Positions 45,425 through 58,044 are shown, counted from the stretch's first letter. The stretch: DNA of 64,000 bases from Epiperipatus broadwayi (GCA_028023455.1 JAQFVV010000013.1:11134579-11198578), one strand, 5' to 3'. Numbers and translations are program-made. Notes: generated by a model not told the origin, from the sequence alone.

Positions 45425-46985
45425 TTTACATCTGTATTAAAAAAAACAGATGGAATTTATTACTAAAAAGAGAGATGAAATCATGAAATGGGTAGAAGAC
45501 TTCTATCAAGAATTATATACTCATAAAGAACAAGTACCTATATCTATTATATCTTCCAAATTGTCAAGAATTTTAACTGAAGAAATGAGACATGCTATTA
45601 AATTTATGAAGAATGGAAAGGCTCCAGGTAATGATGGAATTATAATTGATATAATAAAAGAAGCAGGTGAAGAAATATAACTTTTTTAAACAAAGTTATA
45701 TACCAAATGCCTAAATGATAAAGATGCACCAGATGATTTGAAGAATGCAGTATTAATATTAATATTTAAAAAAAAGTGATAAAGAAGATATTAGCAATTA
45801 TAGACCTATCAGCCTTTTATCAGTTTTATACAAAATTCTTACCAAGGTTTTATTACAGTAGATCATATCCAGGTATTGAGAGAAGTTATAGAAAGGACAA
45901 ATGAATATGAGTTGCCATTATGCTTTGAATTTGTAGATTACAAAAAGGCATTTCTCCAGTGATTACAGCATTGGGTCATCAAGGTATAGATCCAGGATAT
46001 TGTCATATTTTAAAGAATATTTATAAAAATGCAATAGGAACAATTAGATTATATAATGGCACTAGGAAAGTCAATATTGAGAAGGGTGTAAGACAGGCTG
46101 ACTTCATATCTCCAAAAAGTTTTATAGCAGTGATGCAAGAAGTATTTTGTGAATTAAAATGGGAAACTAAAGGAGTGAAAGTAAATGGAGATTATTTAAG
46201 TCATTTAGATTTTGCAGATGATGTAGTTGTTTCTGTAAATAATGCTTTAGAGCTGCAGGAAATGTTGCAGGAGTTATCAGATGAAAGTAGGACAAAAGAT
46301 AAATGTTGAAAAGACTAAAGTAATGTTTAATGGATTTTCTCAGACTATGAAAACAAAGATTGATTATGATGAGTTAGAAGAAGTTAACAGTTATAAATAC
46401 CTTGTTCAGATTATTAATACAGATGGAAACATAATGGATGAAATTAATCATAGAATTAAACTTGGTTCGAGTGCTTTTGATAGATGTAACTTGATACTAA
46501 AAGAAAATATGCCTATGTGATTGGAAAAAAAAAGATTTTTAATACATGTGTTTTACCAGTTCTTACTTATGGATCTGAGACTTAGACACTTAATAGAAGA
46601 GCAATACAGAGACTTCAGATCATTCAAAGAAGTATGGAGAGATCCATGTTAAAAGTAACAAGAAAAGATCAAAAACGCAAAAATGGATAAGAGAACAAAC
46701 AGGTGTTACTGACCTCATTGAAAAAATTAAGACTGAAGTGGAGTTGGGTTGGACATATTGCTAGAAGAGATGATAATAGATGGATAATTGAAATCTTAAA
46801 CAGGATTCCAAGAGGTTGTAAAAAACCCAGAAAGAGACCACATGTGAGATGGACGGATGAAATAAAGTGTGCAGGGATAATGTGGAGAAGACAAGCTAAA
46901 GATTGGAGAAAATGGATTGAACTTGGAGAGACCTTCATCCTGAAGTGGACTGATAATGGTTGTTGATGATGATGAGATCATGTTA
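45425..46985 (+). mobile_element. RTE-like non-LTR retrotransposon, second long copy
   Basis: High DNA similarity to 18470-20075, and the same (TGA)n tail at 46962-46975. The 5' truncation point is different, so it is an independent insertion rather than a segmental duplication. Confidence 0.8.
45450..46960 (+). pseudogene. RTE-like reverse transcriptase, broken
   Basis: Segments in order: EIMKWVEDFYQELYTHKEQV (45477), MKNGKAPGNDGIIIDIIKEA (45606), ISNYRPISLLSVLYKI (45791), FEFVDYKKAF (45925; the palm Glu-Lys is KK here), GVRQADFISPKSF (46087), LDFADDVVVSVN (46206-46242, catalytic FADD intact), SYKYLVQIINTDGN, and C-terminal WSWVGHIARRDDNRW (46740). Two deletions relative to the other copy remove the DFHQSREQAGF region (about 45846) and the DSIN part of the palm (about 45953). 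Stops occur at 45678, 46306, 46518 and 46583. It still keeps the sequence lost by the other copy at 45740-45790 and 46300-46350, so the two complement each other for family reconstruction. Confidence 0.8.
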
Positions 46986-46995
46986 GTCAAGTTTT

Positions 46996-47223
46996 CTATT
47001 TATTTAATATTTCACAATACAGTATTGTTTTAACTTCTTTAGCAGAAAACTTTTCTTTCTGAAATACTTCAGCAACATTCGCCAATATTTTTCTATTATC
47101 AGCCATATTTACCCAATGGAACAATTGATACTGGACTACTGAACATGTTGTTGAAATAATCCTCATCATGTAAACAGGTTTTGACTCTCCCATAAAAATG
47201 TCACTCAAGTTTACTATAAACAC
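46996..47223 (-). CDS. Possible coding exon, unknown product
   Basis: A 75-residue minus frame with protein-like composition and mixed codons: LSDIFMGESKPVYMMRI, STTCSVVQYQLFHWVN, MADNRKILANVAEVFQKE and KFSAKEVKTILY. It includes two Cys/Trp positions and an amphipathic C-terminal helix, unlike chance frames in this DNA. It ends at TAG 46996, only about 10 bases from the (TGA)n end of the RTE-like element. It could be the last exon of a host gene, or a piece of another mobile element used as an insertion site. The Met at 47223 may not be the start: upstream is poly-A/T, with no clear splice acceptor. No family is recognised. Confidence 0.3.
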   Translation of the reverse strand: MFIVNLSDIFMGESKPVYMMRIISTTCSVVQYQLFHWVNMADNRKILANVAEVFQKEKFSAKEVKTILYCEILNK

Positions 47224-49532
47224 TTTTTTTAAATAAAAGCTTTATGTAATCAAATCACACCATGTTCAGACAAATAAACAGAAATCCATTTAGACAAGAT
47301 AAACGATTTGAAAATTGAAATCAGGTGATTATGGTAGTTAAAACTTTATACTAAGCAGCTTAAATTCATTATTATAATTTATGATCTATTTAAAAACCTA
47401 GAATATAAATTAAATTAGAACTCCTTTTATATGAATATAATTAGTTTTGATAATAGATGGTAAGGTTTGATTGGATATTGTCAATATTGATTAGTGAGTA
47501 TATATATTGAATATTTTATAATAATGATAAATAATAAAATGTGTTAAAAATTGTCTAGCAATCAAAACTATCATCGATGATGATTGCTAGATTCTAGTAA
47601 CCTATTGGCTCCATAATTACACATATTTTATATAATTTATTAACTCTATAAATATTAAGCAGCGAAATCAAAATGCATATACATTTTTTTAATTTCCTGC
47701 CAAAAAAAAAAGCAATTAAAACTGTGTAATAAATAAAACTAGCAACTAATTAAAATATTCATAGTAATGGAGTTCTTTATCACTTCAATTCCACAATGAG
47801 TTTTCAAAGATCAGTGATCTCTTCACTTAAGATGGAGCTTTAATAACTCTGCTAATTTAATGGTTCAAGTATTCCAGTCAAAAATTGACAACACAATGGT
47901 ATTTATCAATTTTAAATTTAAAACACAAAAACGTACAAGCCTTAACTAATAATATAAAAACCAACAATATATATATATGATAAAGTATGTAATATCAGGA
48001 ATTAATGAATATCAAATTATTAATGATAATGAAAGACTGAAGTCTTACACTGCATTGACTGCTAGAACGGTCTTTGTTAAAGAATTTATGCACGCTTGAA
48101 ATAAAAATTGTTCTAACCTGAAAATTATTGATAGATGTGAAATTGATAAAACAAACACATCATCAAAATAGGCAGCAAATCATACATGAAATTAAAAAAT
48201 ATATAAAGTAGATAAAGTTAAAGAAAGTCGTATGCTACAGTAGACACCTGAATAGAAACATCTTAATAAAAATCTGAAGACAGTTTAAAAATTTGATTAG
48301 CAATCAATGGGAAGTTGACAGAATATCTAATTGGATTTTAAAAAATGATCCAAGTGCATTAAAATGAACAAATTTGGAAATTTTTTTTACATTAAATAGT
48401 TGGATAAAAAAATGAAACAGTAAGACAAAGGAATATATAGATAAACAGGTAATTCTTTTAAATTAATATTGGAAAACTAAAAGTTACTGCTGAAATGATT
48501 AACAGATTGTAGTTACAAAAATAAACATACCCTATACGAAACCAATCTCAAAATTCCAGCTTGGAAAATATAATATTGCATATAAATTTTTGTTTTGTAA
48601 TTTTTAAAAAAATTATTGGAAAAATAAAAATCATCAATATATGTGTGAAGTACATACAGAAAAATGGGCTAACTCTTCAATAATCTATAATTAGAATAAA
48701 GTGCCATAAATGGCTAACAAATTAGTAACAAATTCCAAAAAGCCATAAATAAAAACAATTATAGTCCATAGCATATTCTTAGCAATATTATACTTTGCTA
48801 CTTAACAAACTATAATCTACATATCCAATATTATTTTTCACAGACATCTATGATAAATCCATATACTTTCATGGTTATCTTAAATTGAAAATTTAGTTAA
48901 AAACTGATAATTGAAGCCTCTGACATATCATTGAAAATCTTTAGATTTTATGCACTATTTTATGCCCAGATTTATTAAATTGTGGTCATATTAATGCTAT
49001 ACAATGATCACAAACTTCTTACTTATCTAAGAATAGAATCTTCAATGTTCATAATTAATTGGATCTGTAATGCTAATGCTTATAGAATCCAATAAAATAT
49101 AATGCTGTTTATAATTTTTCAAAAGAGCACCTTGTTTATAAAGACTCCCTTCACGAGTTCTTTTTTCAACAACATTGATCAAAAACTGCTTATAAAAGTA
49201 ATTGTTCATTTGAAAAAATATTAATAACTGAATTTTATTGCAGCTTTTTTGATAGTTTTATAGTGCATATTTTTTGGTACTGACCCAAAGTACTTCTCAT
49301 GATAAGTATAAACACATGTGAACAATCACAGCATTCAAAAATAATATAATTATATTTCTTAAATCTTTGAAGACATGAATAATCTTGGCTTGCCTCTCCT
49401 ACCATTTAACCATTAACTAAAATTTCAATTATTTTAAATTTGCATCAATATTTATTAGTAAATAGGCATGTGATTAATTTTATCAGAAGAACAAAGGTCA
49501 TATGATAATTTGTAAAAGATGGACAAGTATTA
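47224..49532. other. A+T-rich non-coding DNA
   Basis: Only an 11-bp hairpin (TCTAGCAATCA, 47554-47564, with its complement at 47581-47591) was noted. Confidence 0.55.
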
Positions 49533-49921
49533 GATTGAAAATCATAAAAAATGTAATTGATATTAAAACAAATTTCATTATTAATGAGAAAAAGAGATGG
49601 CATATATCTAAAAGTATGGACCTCATAATTTGAATCTAAGTAGCTATGATTCCAAAAAAAAAAGCTTATGATTTTTATTTCAAGTATTTAACAAATATCT
49701 GATATACTTAGATACAATAAATGGATGGATTGAAAATCATAAAAAATGTAATTGATATTAAAACAAATTTCATTATTAATGAGAAAAAGAGATGGCATAT
49801 ATCTAAAAGTATGGACCTCATAATTTGAATCTAAGTAGCTATGATTCCAAAAAAAAAGCTTATGATTTTTATTTCAAGTATTTAACAAATATCTGATATA
49901 GTTAGATACAATACATGGATG
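49533..49921. repeat. 195-bp tandem duplication
   Basis: 49533-49727 and 49728-49921 are nearly identical, differing at about three positions (an A-run length, ATACTTAG/ATAGTTAG, AATAAATGG/AATACATGG). It is a recent unequal-crossover or slippage event, or a possible assembly duplication. Confidence 0.9.
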
Positions 49922-51340
49922 TTAAGTGAATATCATATTATTCTTATCAAGAAAGTAAAATTTAAAAAAGTGCAAAGTGTCACTTCTCAATATTTGATTA
50001 GTTTGAGAATTCCTATCTGTGTTGAAAATTGGAAAAAGTTTCCTCAGAAAAAGTGTCATTGTTATGTAATTTTAGATCATAGTGTTAATGTTATTCAAAG
50101 TGATAAAAACCTATGGTTTTTTTAAAAAAGTAGATTTTAATATAATACTTTTGTTAATGTTAAAGTTTAAAAAAATCTGAAAACATCAGCACCATACAAA
50201 CTGCAGCTAAAATCAAAAGACTTCTCCTATGTTCTTTAATGAAAAAAAAAAAGCGCAGAGGATATTTGGATCCTTCTGGTTTAGTTTTTACATAAAGAAT
50301 TTGAAGTATAATGAAATATGATTTTTTGCTTGCTTATAAAATATTTTTGATTATTTTTTACACTAATTGGTAGACTATTATAAAGAAATACAAAGGGTAT
50401 CTTTAAATTTATTAATTTATGTTTTATTTTTAAAAACAGAAATAAATAAATTTGTAATATATATATAAAAAAAAGACAGTGCCTATTAGATCATTATCTG
50501 TTAGAATTGATTTGGTATTATAATCTTTAAAGATGTAATTTTTATAAGAAACTATCAGATTTTAAAGTAAAATTTGATAGTTATCATAAATCTATCTTGA
50601 TTCATTTGCATTAAAAAAAATTAAATTAAAAATGAATTCATTAATTTTTAGTATAAGTGTTTACACAAATATCTATGATGATGTTTATGGTACATTGTTA
50701 TATTTACAGGTTAGTTTTTAAATACTTAAAGCAGTCAAATATAATTTTTTAGAATATTATTCACCTATAAAATTAAATTAAAAGAAAATCAAGTCCAATT
50801 TATTGAGTTCTTAGCATAAAATAAAGATTTGATAAGATTAGAATGATTGACTATTTTCAAAACTATCACCAGATGGAACAATAGAAAGTGTCAAAAACAC
50901 AAAGAGTTAGATTTAAAAAAATGCTTTCTTATTGATTATTTTTTTTGTAGATGAATGCTTTGCCGTACAATTGGGTAGCTAAAATTTGTTTTATTATCTT
51001 TATCTCTGATATACACATTTAACTTACAATATTATGCATATTGAACTTATGCTTCAGGACTATACATTTTAAGCTATCAAAACTCAGTAAACAATTATTG
51101 CCTTCGACAGTTTTACATAAGATAGTAGTGATCCTCTCTTTATAGCTTACCTCTGCAACAAAGTTACAATAAGTAAAAAACGATGACTGCTTGCTCCTAT
51201 CTATTTATGTTTCATTTTTAACATGCAATAATTTACTTGAGTTTTGATTAGAATAATGTTATACAACAGAAAAACATTATTTATAAATTTATCTTTTCTA
51301 CAAATTTAATATTAACACATAGAGTCAGAATACATTTTTT
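49922..51340. other. A+T-rich DNA, possibly decayed LTR-element 5' part
   Basis: The plus frame 49919-50125 and scattered protein-like snippets gave no identifiable gag or protease. It precedes the gypsy pol relic, so it may be its gag region, but this cannot be shown. Confidence 0.35.
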
Positions 51341-51560
51341 TGAAAAATATTCTATCTCACATAAAACTTATATACAAATATATAATTGTGATTTGAAAAA
51401 TATTCATTTCACATCAAGCATATACACAAATATACAATGGTGGATGTAATTTAACAGCTTAAAACAGTACAGTCCAATAGCAAATAATAAAAAGGGAAAA
51501 GACCAAAATTTTATAGATTAAGGCAATACAGTCCCCTTAGCAAATAACAAAAAGGATAAA
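51341..51560. repeat. Two short tandem repeats of about 55-62 bp
   Basis: TTTGAAAAATATTC…TATACAAATATA repeats at 51341-51443, and CAGTACAGTCC…GCAAATAATAAAAAGG at 51463-51560. Both have two diverged copies. Confidence 0.65.
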
Positions 51561-51639
51561 GATAGCATATAGTTATGGACAGGCAAGAAAAGAATCAAGC
51601 ATGCCATATTAATTTTAAATGGGCTTAACCAAAAAGTCA

Positions 51640-52150
51640 TCTTTGTGTATGTATACAGGATTATAGGGAATGTTATATCTATCAGACACAATATGCTGTG
51701 TATGGAATGACTATCAATGTCCAGAAATGCAAGAAAAATTCAAGAATTGCATTTACAAATGACAAGCAAAAAAATTTAGTAGAAAAAATATTGAAAAAGT
51801 ATGAGTTAGTATTCTCTAATATTCCAGAGAGAATAAGGGCATAAAACAAAAAAATACATATTATACAGGGGCAACCACATCAGACATATTCCTATCTCAT
51901 CCCCACCAATATAAAATGGAAATATAAAAACAGCTGAAAAAAATATTGGGATGGAGATTATTAAAATGCTAATCACCCTTTAATAAGCCCAATTCACCCA
52001 TGGATATGCATGAAAATTAATTAAAATAACTATACCAGATTGTAATATACCTTTGCCAATTTATGACTTGATTAAATTTAAAAGTAAAAAAATAATAGTT
52101 TATGCTTGATCTCATAGCTAGTCACTGATAGATAACTTCTATTCTTAATA
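51640..52150 (+). pseudogene. Ty3/gypsy pol relic, protease-RT linker and RT start
   Basis: Across frames: QYAVYGMTINVQKCKKNSRI (51690), NLVEKILKKYELVFSNIPER (51775, the linker before RT with its L…VF pattern), KIHIIQGQPHQT…PTNIKW (51855), LKKILGMEIIK (51935, as in the RT start …KMLELGIIKPS…SPW), HPWICMKIN, ITIPDCNIPLPIYDLI (52028, as in …TIPDxYPLPxIDDL), and FMLDLIAS (52100, first palm Asp). Stops and shifts interrupt it. The relic then breaks off at the tandem-repeat block where the rest of the palm, including YxDD, should follow. Confidence 0.65.
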
Positions 52151-52167
52151 TATCACATTTAAATACA

Positions 52168-53999
52168 ATAATTATTTATATTAAAACAGGCAAAACTCTC
52201 TATATAGTATTGCCATTCAATGCAAGCCAGAGTAATCAATGAATGCAAAAAGGTTTGTGCATAAAATCCCTGTCAAGTGCCTACTCATCCAATATTCCCA
52301 GACTAGTTTGTAGCTTGTGGCTTTTATCAGGAAGGGACCTTGGATCTAAGAGCACTGCACCTAGATCTTAGAATCTAATGCAACCCTCCAGAAGCCACCT
52401 TTTATATCTACCTAACTATAAAACTATGAGTCTGTGACTTTTCTCAGGAAGGAACCTTGGATCTGAGAGCACTGCACCTAGATCTTAGAATTTAATGCAA
52501 CCCTCCAGAAGCCGCCTTTTATATCTATTTAACTACAAAATTATGAGTCTGAAATTGAAAACAATATTTTCAATCCAAGCTCATTAGCTTATATAATCAT
52601 ATAGGTCTAAACTCAGTTCATAACCCATACATTTTGGTATCTTTGTTCCTTTAATAATCATAGCCATCTTTATCCTATTAAGTAGGATTGGTATTAAACC
52701 ACTAAACATCACACGATCACTATTTCTTATGGTTGCTCAAGCTGTTAAAACAGATAACTCTCTACATAGTAGTGCCACTCTGTGCAAGCCAGAGTAATCT
52801 ATGGATGCAAGAAGGTTTGTGCATAAAATCCCTATATAGTGCCTACTTATCCAATATTCCCAGACTAGTTTCTAGTTTGTGGTTTTTATCAGTGAAGAGT
52901 CTTGGATCTGAAAGCTCTGCACCTAGATCTTAGGATCTAATGCAACCCTCCAGAAGCCACCTTTTATCTCTACTTAACTACAAAACTATGAGTCCGAAAT
53001 TTAAAATATTTTTAATCCAAGCTCATCAGCTTATATAATCATATAGGCCTGAACTCAGTTCAGAACCCATACATTTTGGTGTCTTTGATTCTTTAATAAC
53101 CATAACCATCTTTATCCTATTAAATAGGATTGGTATTAAACCACTAAATATCACATGATCACTATTTCTTATGGTTGCTCAAGCTGTTACAACAGATAAA
53201 ACTCTCCACATAGTAGTGCCACTCTGTGCAAGCCAGAGTAATTAATAGATGCAAGAAGTTTGTGCATAAAATCCCTATATAATGCATACTCATCCAATAT
53301 CCCCAGACTAGTTTCTAGTTTGTGGTTTTTATCAGTGAGGAGCCTTGGATCTGAAAGCACTGCACCTAGATCTTAGGATCTAATGCAACCCTCCAGAAGC
53401 CACCTTTTATCTCTACTTAACTACAAAACATTTGAGTCCAAAATTGAAAACAATATTTTCATAGTCATATAGGTCTGGACTCAGTTTAATACCCATACAT
53501 TTTGGTGTCTTTGGTTCTTTAATAACCATAGCCACCTTTATCATATTAGAAAGAATTGGCATTAAACCACTAAACATCTCATGATCACCTCTTCTTATGC
53601 TTTCTTAAAAAGACACCAAGATGTATGGTTACTGAACTGAGTTCAGACCTATATGACTATATAAGGTAATAAGCTTGGATTGAAAATATTACTATGTTTT
53701 CAATTTTGGACTCATAGTTTTGTAGTTGAGATAAAACGTGGCTGCTGAAAGGTTGCATTAGATCCTAAGATCTAGATGTAGTGCTCTCAGATCCAAACTC
53801 ATCACTGATGAAAGCCATAAGCTAGAAACTAGTCTGGGAATATTGGATGTGACACTACATACGAATTTTATGCAAAAACCTTCTAGCATCCATTGATTAC
53901 TCCGGCTTGCACTCAGTGGCATTATTGTATGGAGAGTTTTGCCTGTTTTAACAGCTTGAGCAAGAATAAAGAAATGGTGATCATATAATTATTTATATT
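52168..53999. repeat. Tandem array of 442-bp units with inverted terminal copy
   Basis: Three direct units (about 52183-52740, 52741-53180, 53181-53595) and one inverted unit (about 53600-53984). Period measured between units 2 and 3 is 442 bp; unit 1 is longer because of an internal duplication of about 118 bp (52331-52448). Landmarks per unit: CAAGCCAGAGTAAT, CCTTGGATCT, GCACTGCACCTAGATCTTAG, CCTCCAGAAGCC, ACCCATACATTTTGG. Both outer ends carry AAAACAGGCAAAACTCTC pointing inward. A 15-bp direct repeat ATAATTATTTATATT brackets the block (52168-52182, 53985-53999). No protein was recognised in the unit. Confidence 0.85.
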
Positions 54000-54660
54000 G
54001 TTTTAATCAGAGACCCATTTTCTTTAGGACATTTAACTAGTGGAGCCATCTGACCAAATCCTAAAAAAAAAAATACAAGTTATTTGTAACTTTACCAATC
54101 CCCCAAAAGTGAAGTCATTCCTAGGGCTATGTAACTTCTATAGAAATTTTTTAAAGAATTTTAACAAACATAGGAACTGTGCTCCAATTAATTAAAAAAA
54201 AAATGGACCCATGTAATACATTCAAAAGCATAATGGCAGTTTTCAAATAAATTTTTTAAATGAAATCACTTTATCATATCCTGAATGTGAAAAGCTTTTT
54301 ATATGCAGACTGATTACAGCTGCTATGGGCTTAGAGCAACATTGATTCAGGTCCAGAAGAGCATCTGACTTAAAGTTGTATATTTTATTGGCAAGCTCCT
54401 GAAGGTCTCTGAATTAAATTATATGGTAACATAGAAAAAGTCTAGCCATTATGTAGGATTTCAAAAGTTCTGTTAATTCTTAATGGAGATTAAAGATCAT
54501 TATAAGTACTGGTCACAAGAGCGTTGAATTCCTGAATCATAGTTACCTGACTAATAGTCCCTTAGTTAGATGAATTTATTCCTCCAGAAAGTAAATTATA
54601 AAGTTCAATATTTCAGAGGTTCTGCTAACATCATCAGTTATATTTATATGTCATCATCCT
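54000..54660 (+). pseudogene. Ty3/gypsy pol relic, RT thumb and RNase H
   Basis: Resumes the gypsy pol after the tandem block. Segments: SLGHLTSGAI (54028, as in YLGHxVSxxGI), TLPIPQK…KSFLGLCNFYRNFLKNFN (54085, the RT/RNase H junction), KKKWTHVIH, ISYPECEKLFICRLITAAMG (54270; Asp of the RNase H start is changed), YILLAS (54378), and GHKSVEFLNHSYL…LVRW (54508, as in DHKSLxxL…RW). A stop or shift falls in almost every segment. The missing piece relative to intact elements is roughly 100-110 residues including the catalytic YxDD. Confidence 0.7.
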
Positions 54661-55760
54661 ATCAGGCTGAATAATTAAGCACCAACAATTTGTATATTAT
54701 TCTTACACAATTAGACATAAATGAGTCTGTCAAGAATGATTTTAAAAAATTATCAAAGAAAAAAAAATCCAATTGTGGGAAAATAATCAAATGTATTGAG
54801 ACTAAACATGAAGATGCAAAATGGTAAAACAACCCCATGTGGAAAAAGCAGGGAGAGATATGCAATAAGATATAAATCAATGGTATATAATGACACCATG
54901 CATGCTCCATAGCCATTTAAGCCTGTATACACATAACTTATATTTACATTACATTGTTGAGATAACACAATTATTAGCAAATTGATTTTAATGGCCAAAG
55001 ATTCAAGCAAATATTCTACCAGTAATAAATCAAAGTGACATCTACCAGAGACAAGATCCTTAAATAAATCACATTAGAGCTTTAAATCCAGTAATATCAT
55101 AAAATCATAACAAAATTCTACATTTACATTTTTATATTCCCTTAATTTCATTCAGGAGAATGAAATATTTAGCAGTTGTGTTATGATCTCAGAATTAGTA
55201 GCTGTATACCCTGCACTTCAAGCCAATGCAAAACACACTATTCACACTTTAGAAGGCCAGAGGTTGTTATCACTAACCAGGGGATGCTTTTTGTACTGCA
55301 AAATGCCAGCAGTGGATAACTAAAAATAGCATTAAATACATATTAATGTCCAAAAGAAAGGATAGTATAATCATTGTGAATGTATCATGCACAAATTAAA
55401 GCAGCTATCCACAATATATATTAATGCCAATTATTGAGGATGAGTTAATCAGGTCAAGAAGGTTGTAAATTAAGTGGATTGTTAATGAATCCACAGCATT
55501 TGAACCAGTTTGTTTATATTAGGGCCAACATATATTCTGCTTGTTTAGAATCCAACTGCCAATTGCCTTATTTACTACAATTAATCCTGAAAAAGGCCCT
55601 GAAACAATTAAATGAAAATGGAAGAAATAATCAAACATTTCAGGTAGGGAATAAAGTAAATAATGATGCAGCAGGTCAATCCTGTCTACGTCATTCTGAA
55701 AAGTATCAGTATAAAAAATTTCAATGCAATAGCTTGGCAACAAGGAATTAATGCCTTTGT
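54661..55760. other. Probable decayed downstream part of the gypsy element
   Basis: Continues at a similar complexity with plus-strand snippets, but no integrase HHCC or DDE motif could be recognised. Frames at 54662-55010 (minus) and 55479-55751 (plus) are not supported as genes. Confidence 0.35.
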
Positions 55761-58042
55761 GCTAAATGATGAAGTATAAAAGAGAATGTATAATGCCCAT
55801 TCGTTGAGCACATTTTTTAGAATATATATATATATATATACCAAATATGACAATATTTTATTATTGAATACCAGCTCATAACTCCACACTTCTAAAAGAA
55901 GTGTTGCTAGTCCTGATATTGTTATTAGAAAAAGTTACAAGTAGAAATAAAATTAATCGACTGCAAATAAGGCGCAAATTTAACTTCACCCTCATGGAAT
56001 CCATATATAACTCAATAAATAAAATATTAATTGAATAAAATAAAATTAAAAATGGAAATTTTTTCTACTTAAAAATGGAAAAATAAAAAGTTATTTAAAT
56101 AAAAATTATTTCAATCAAAGATAAAATAGTCTTTGAAAAACATTAAGGGATTAGGAAAATAAGTTGAAATCAAATAAAATCTCTAGTCCTGAATATCTAT
56201 TTTAAAATATATATATATATACCAGACATGTATCTGGCCTATGTAAAGATTATTGTTTTCATATTTTCTTTTAACCATTTCTGAAAAAAAAAATATTAAG
56301 AAGTTGCTTGGACAAATTTTTTTTCAGAAATGTTATAAAACCATAAGTATTATGAAAACTACTGGCTTTTTAGGCTGTTGTTTTTTTAATTATATGCTAA
56401 TCAAAAATATAGAACTATAGCATCTATTTTTTCCCTCACTAAATATCATATTTTAAACATGAATTTATGTATTGTAATCACATTTCCTTTACAATTTAAA
56501 TACTATACCTATTCAGTTCTGTGCTGTGGTTAAAGCACATGTACTGTATTGATTTTTTCCCCGAATGTTTTCCTTTCAAAAAGTTTTATTCCTTATGTCT
56601 TTTGTAAAATACCATTTGTGGAATTACTGGTTTGAATAAAATGTTTGTAATCAAATTAAAGCTCTTAAATATAAGGAAGAAATTACCTCCTTTGTTTCAC
56701 AAAAAAATTATAATGGCTGAACAAATACCTTTTTCCCCTTGAAAAATCGGTCCTTTAACAAAGAAATGTTCAATTTGAATTTCACGTCAGCGTAACGGAT
56801 GTTTAAGTATTATATATATATATTTGTTCTGTTAGTAATTAAAAAGAATTATATCTTATCTAGAAAATGTAAGAGATTGAAGTAAATTTTTTCATTTTTT
56901 TTTTTTTATGATTTTCAAATTTTAATTAATAGAAAGTGAAAGTAGATAATCTGGCATTCAAAGGAGAGTTGGGTTATTAAGAAGAAATAAGGAAAAAAAA
57001 ATTATTTTGTGTAATTGCTGCTTTTTAATTAGGAGAAAGGGATTTTCCATCATTTTCCAAGTTAATATGAAGAAACAAATTTATTTTCAATCAAAAACTG
57101 TTCAAGGTGTAAGGATGATTTCTAGGCTGCAGTGATCATATATATGTAAAATAACAATGTAGAAAATCCACTACGTGTTTGCTCCATCTTTCTATAAGGT
57201 TGCTGGAGTGATGCAGTAGGGTGCCCAAAGAGTTTCCTATATCTAATTAAAATCTACCATTGTTGGAGTTGTTTACCATTGCTGTCAATCTATAATGCTT
57301 GCTGAAAAGATTGACTAAGAAGAATTGACCCATGGATAGAAGAATTATTGTGTACCAGAGAAAAGAAATTACCTATACATGAAAAAATGCAACTTCTCTA
57401 TTGTCAAATAAGCTTGGAGATTTCATAAAGTTATGATGATAAATTTGAATTTGCACATATCAACAAATGGAGACCATTTTCAAATTAAAGTAATATATCA
57501 GATGTTCTAACTACCTAAAGAAAAATAATGCATAATGTTGAGTCCAATAAACCATCAAAAAATTAAAGTAAAATCTGCAAATTGGATTTCAATGAAAGAA
57601 TTAGTTTATGACAAGTCAAAACCACAACAAGAATTAAAGTTAATTACAGAAAAAAAGAGAAGTTGGTGATCCCATAGAAAAAGAAAACGTGTGATCTTAG
57701 GTAATTAATTCACCTTCATAAATTAATAACTTGATTAACAACTAATAAAATTTAATTCTATGAAGACACTTCTCATTTTAACTTTACTGCTGCATTCAGT
57801 CAATATTTTAATTGCATTAGCCTAATTTTATTTATATATAAACATTCTTTTATGTATTATAGAATTTATTCCATATAACTAGGAAATCAATCAAGTCGTT
57901 GGGAATTAAAAGAAGTTAAGTAAAATAAAATTAAATCATTATACGATTGATTGATTTTGCCAAGTCACAAGTCATTTATTATTATTATTATTATTTTTAT
58001 TATTTTTATATATACATACTAGCGAAGGTTAATTTTTTTTAA

Positions 58043-58044
<2 letters not shown>
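55761..58044. other. A+T-rich non-coding DNA
   Basis: TA microsatellites at 55820-55840 and 56206-56221. The stretch 57130-57420 is more complex but unidentified. Confidence 0.5.

Noticed and set aside
54661-55760. Possible integrase of the gypsy element
   Set aside because: No HHCC zinc-binding or DDE motif could be identified in any frame.
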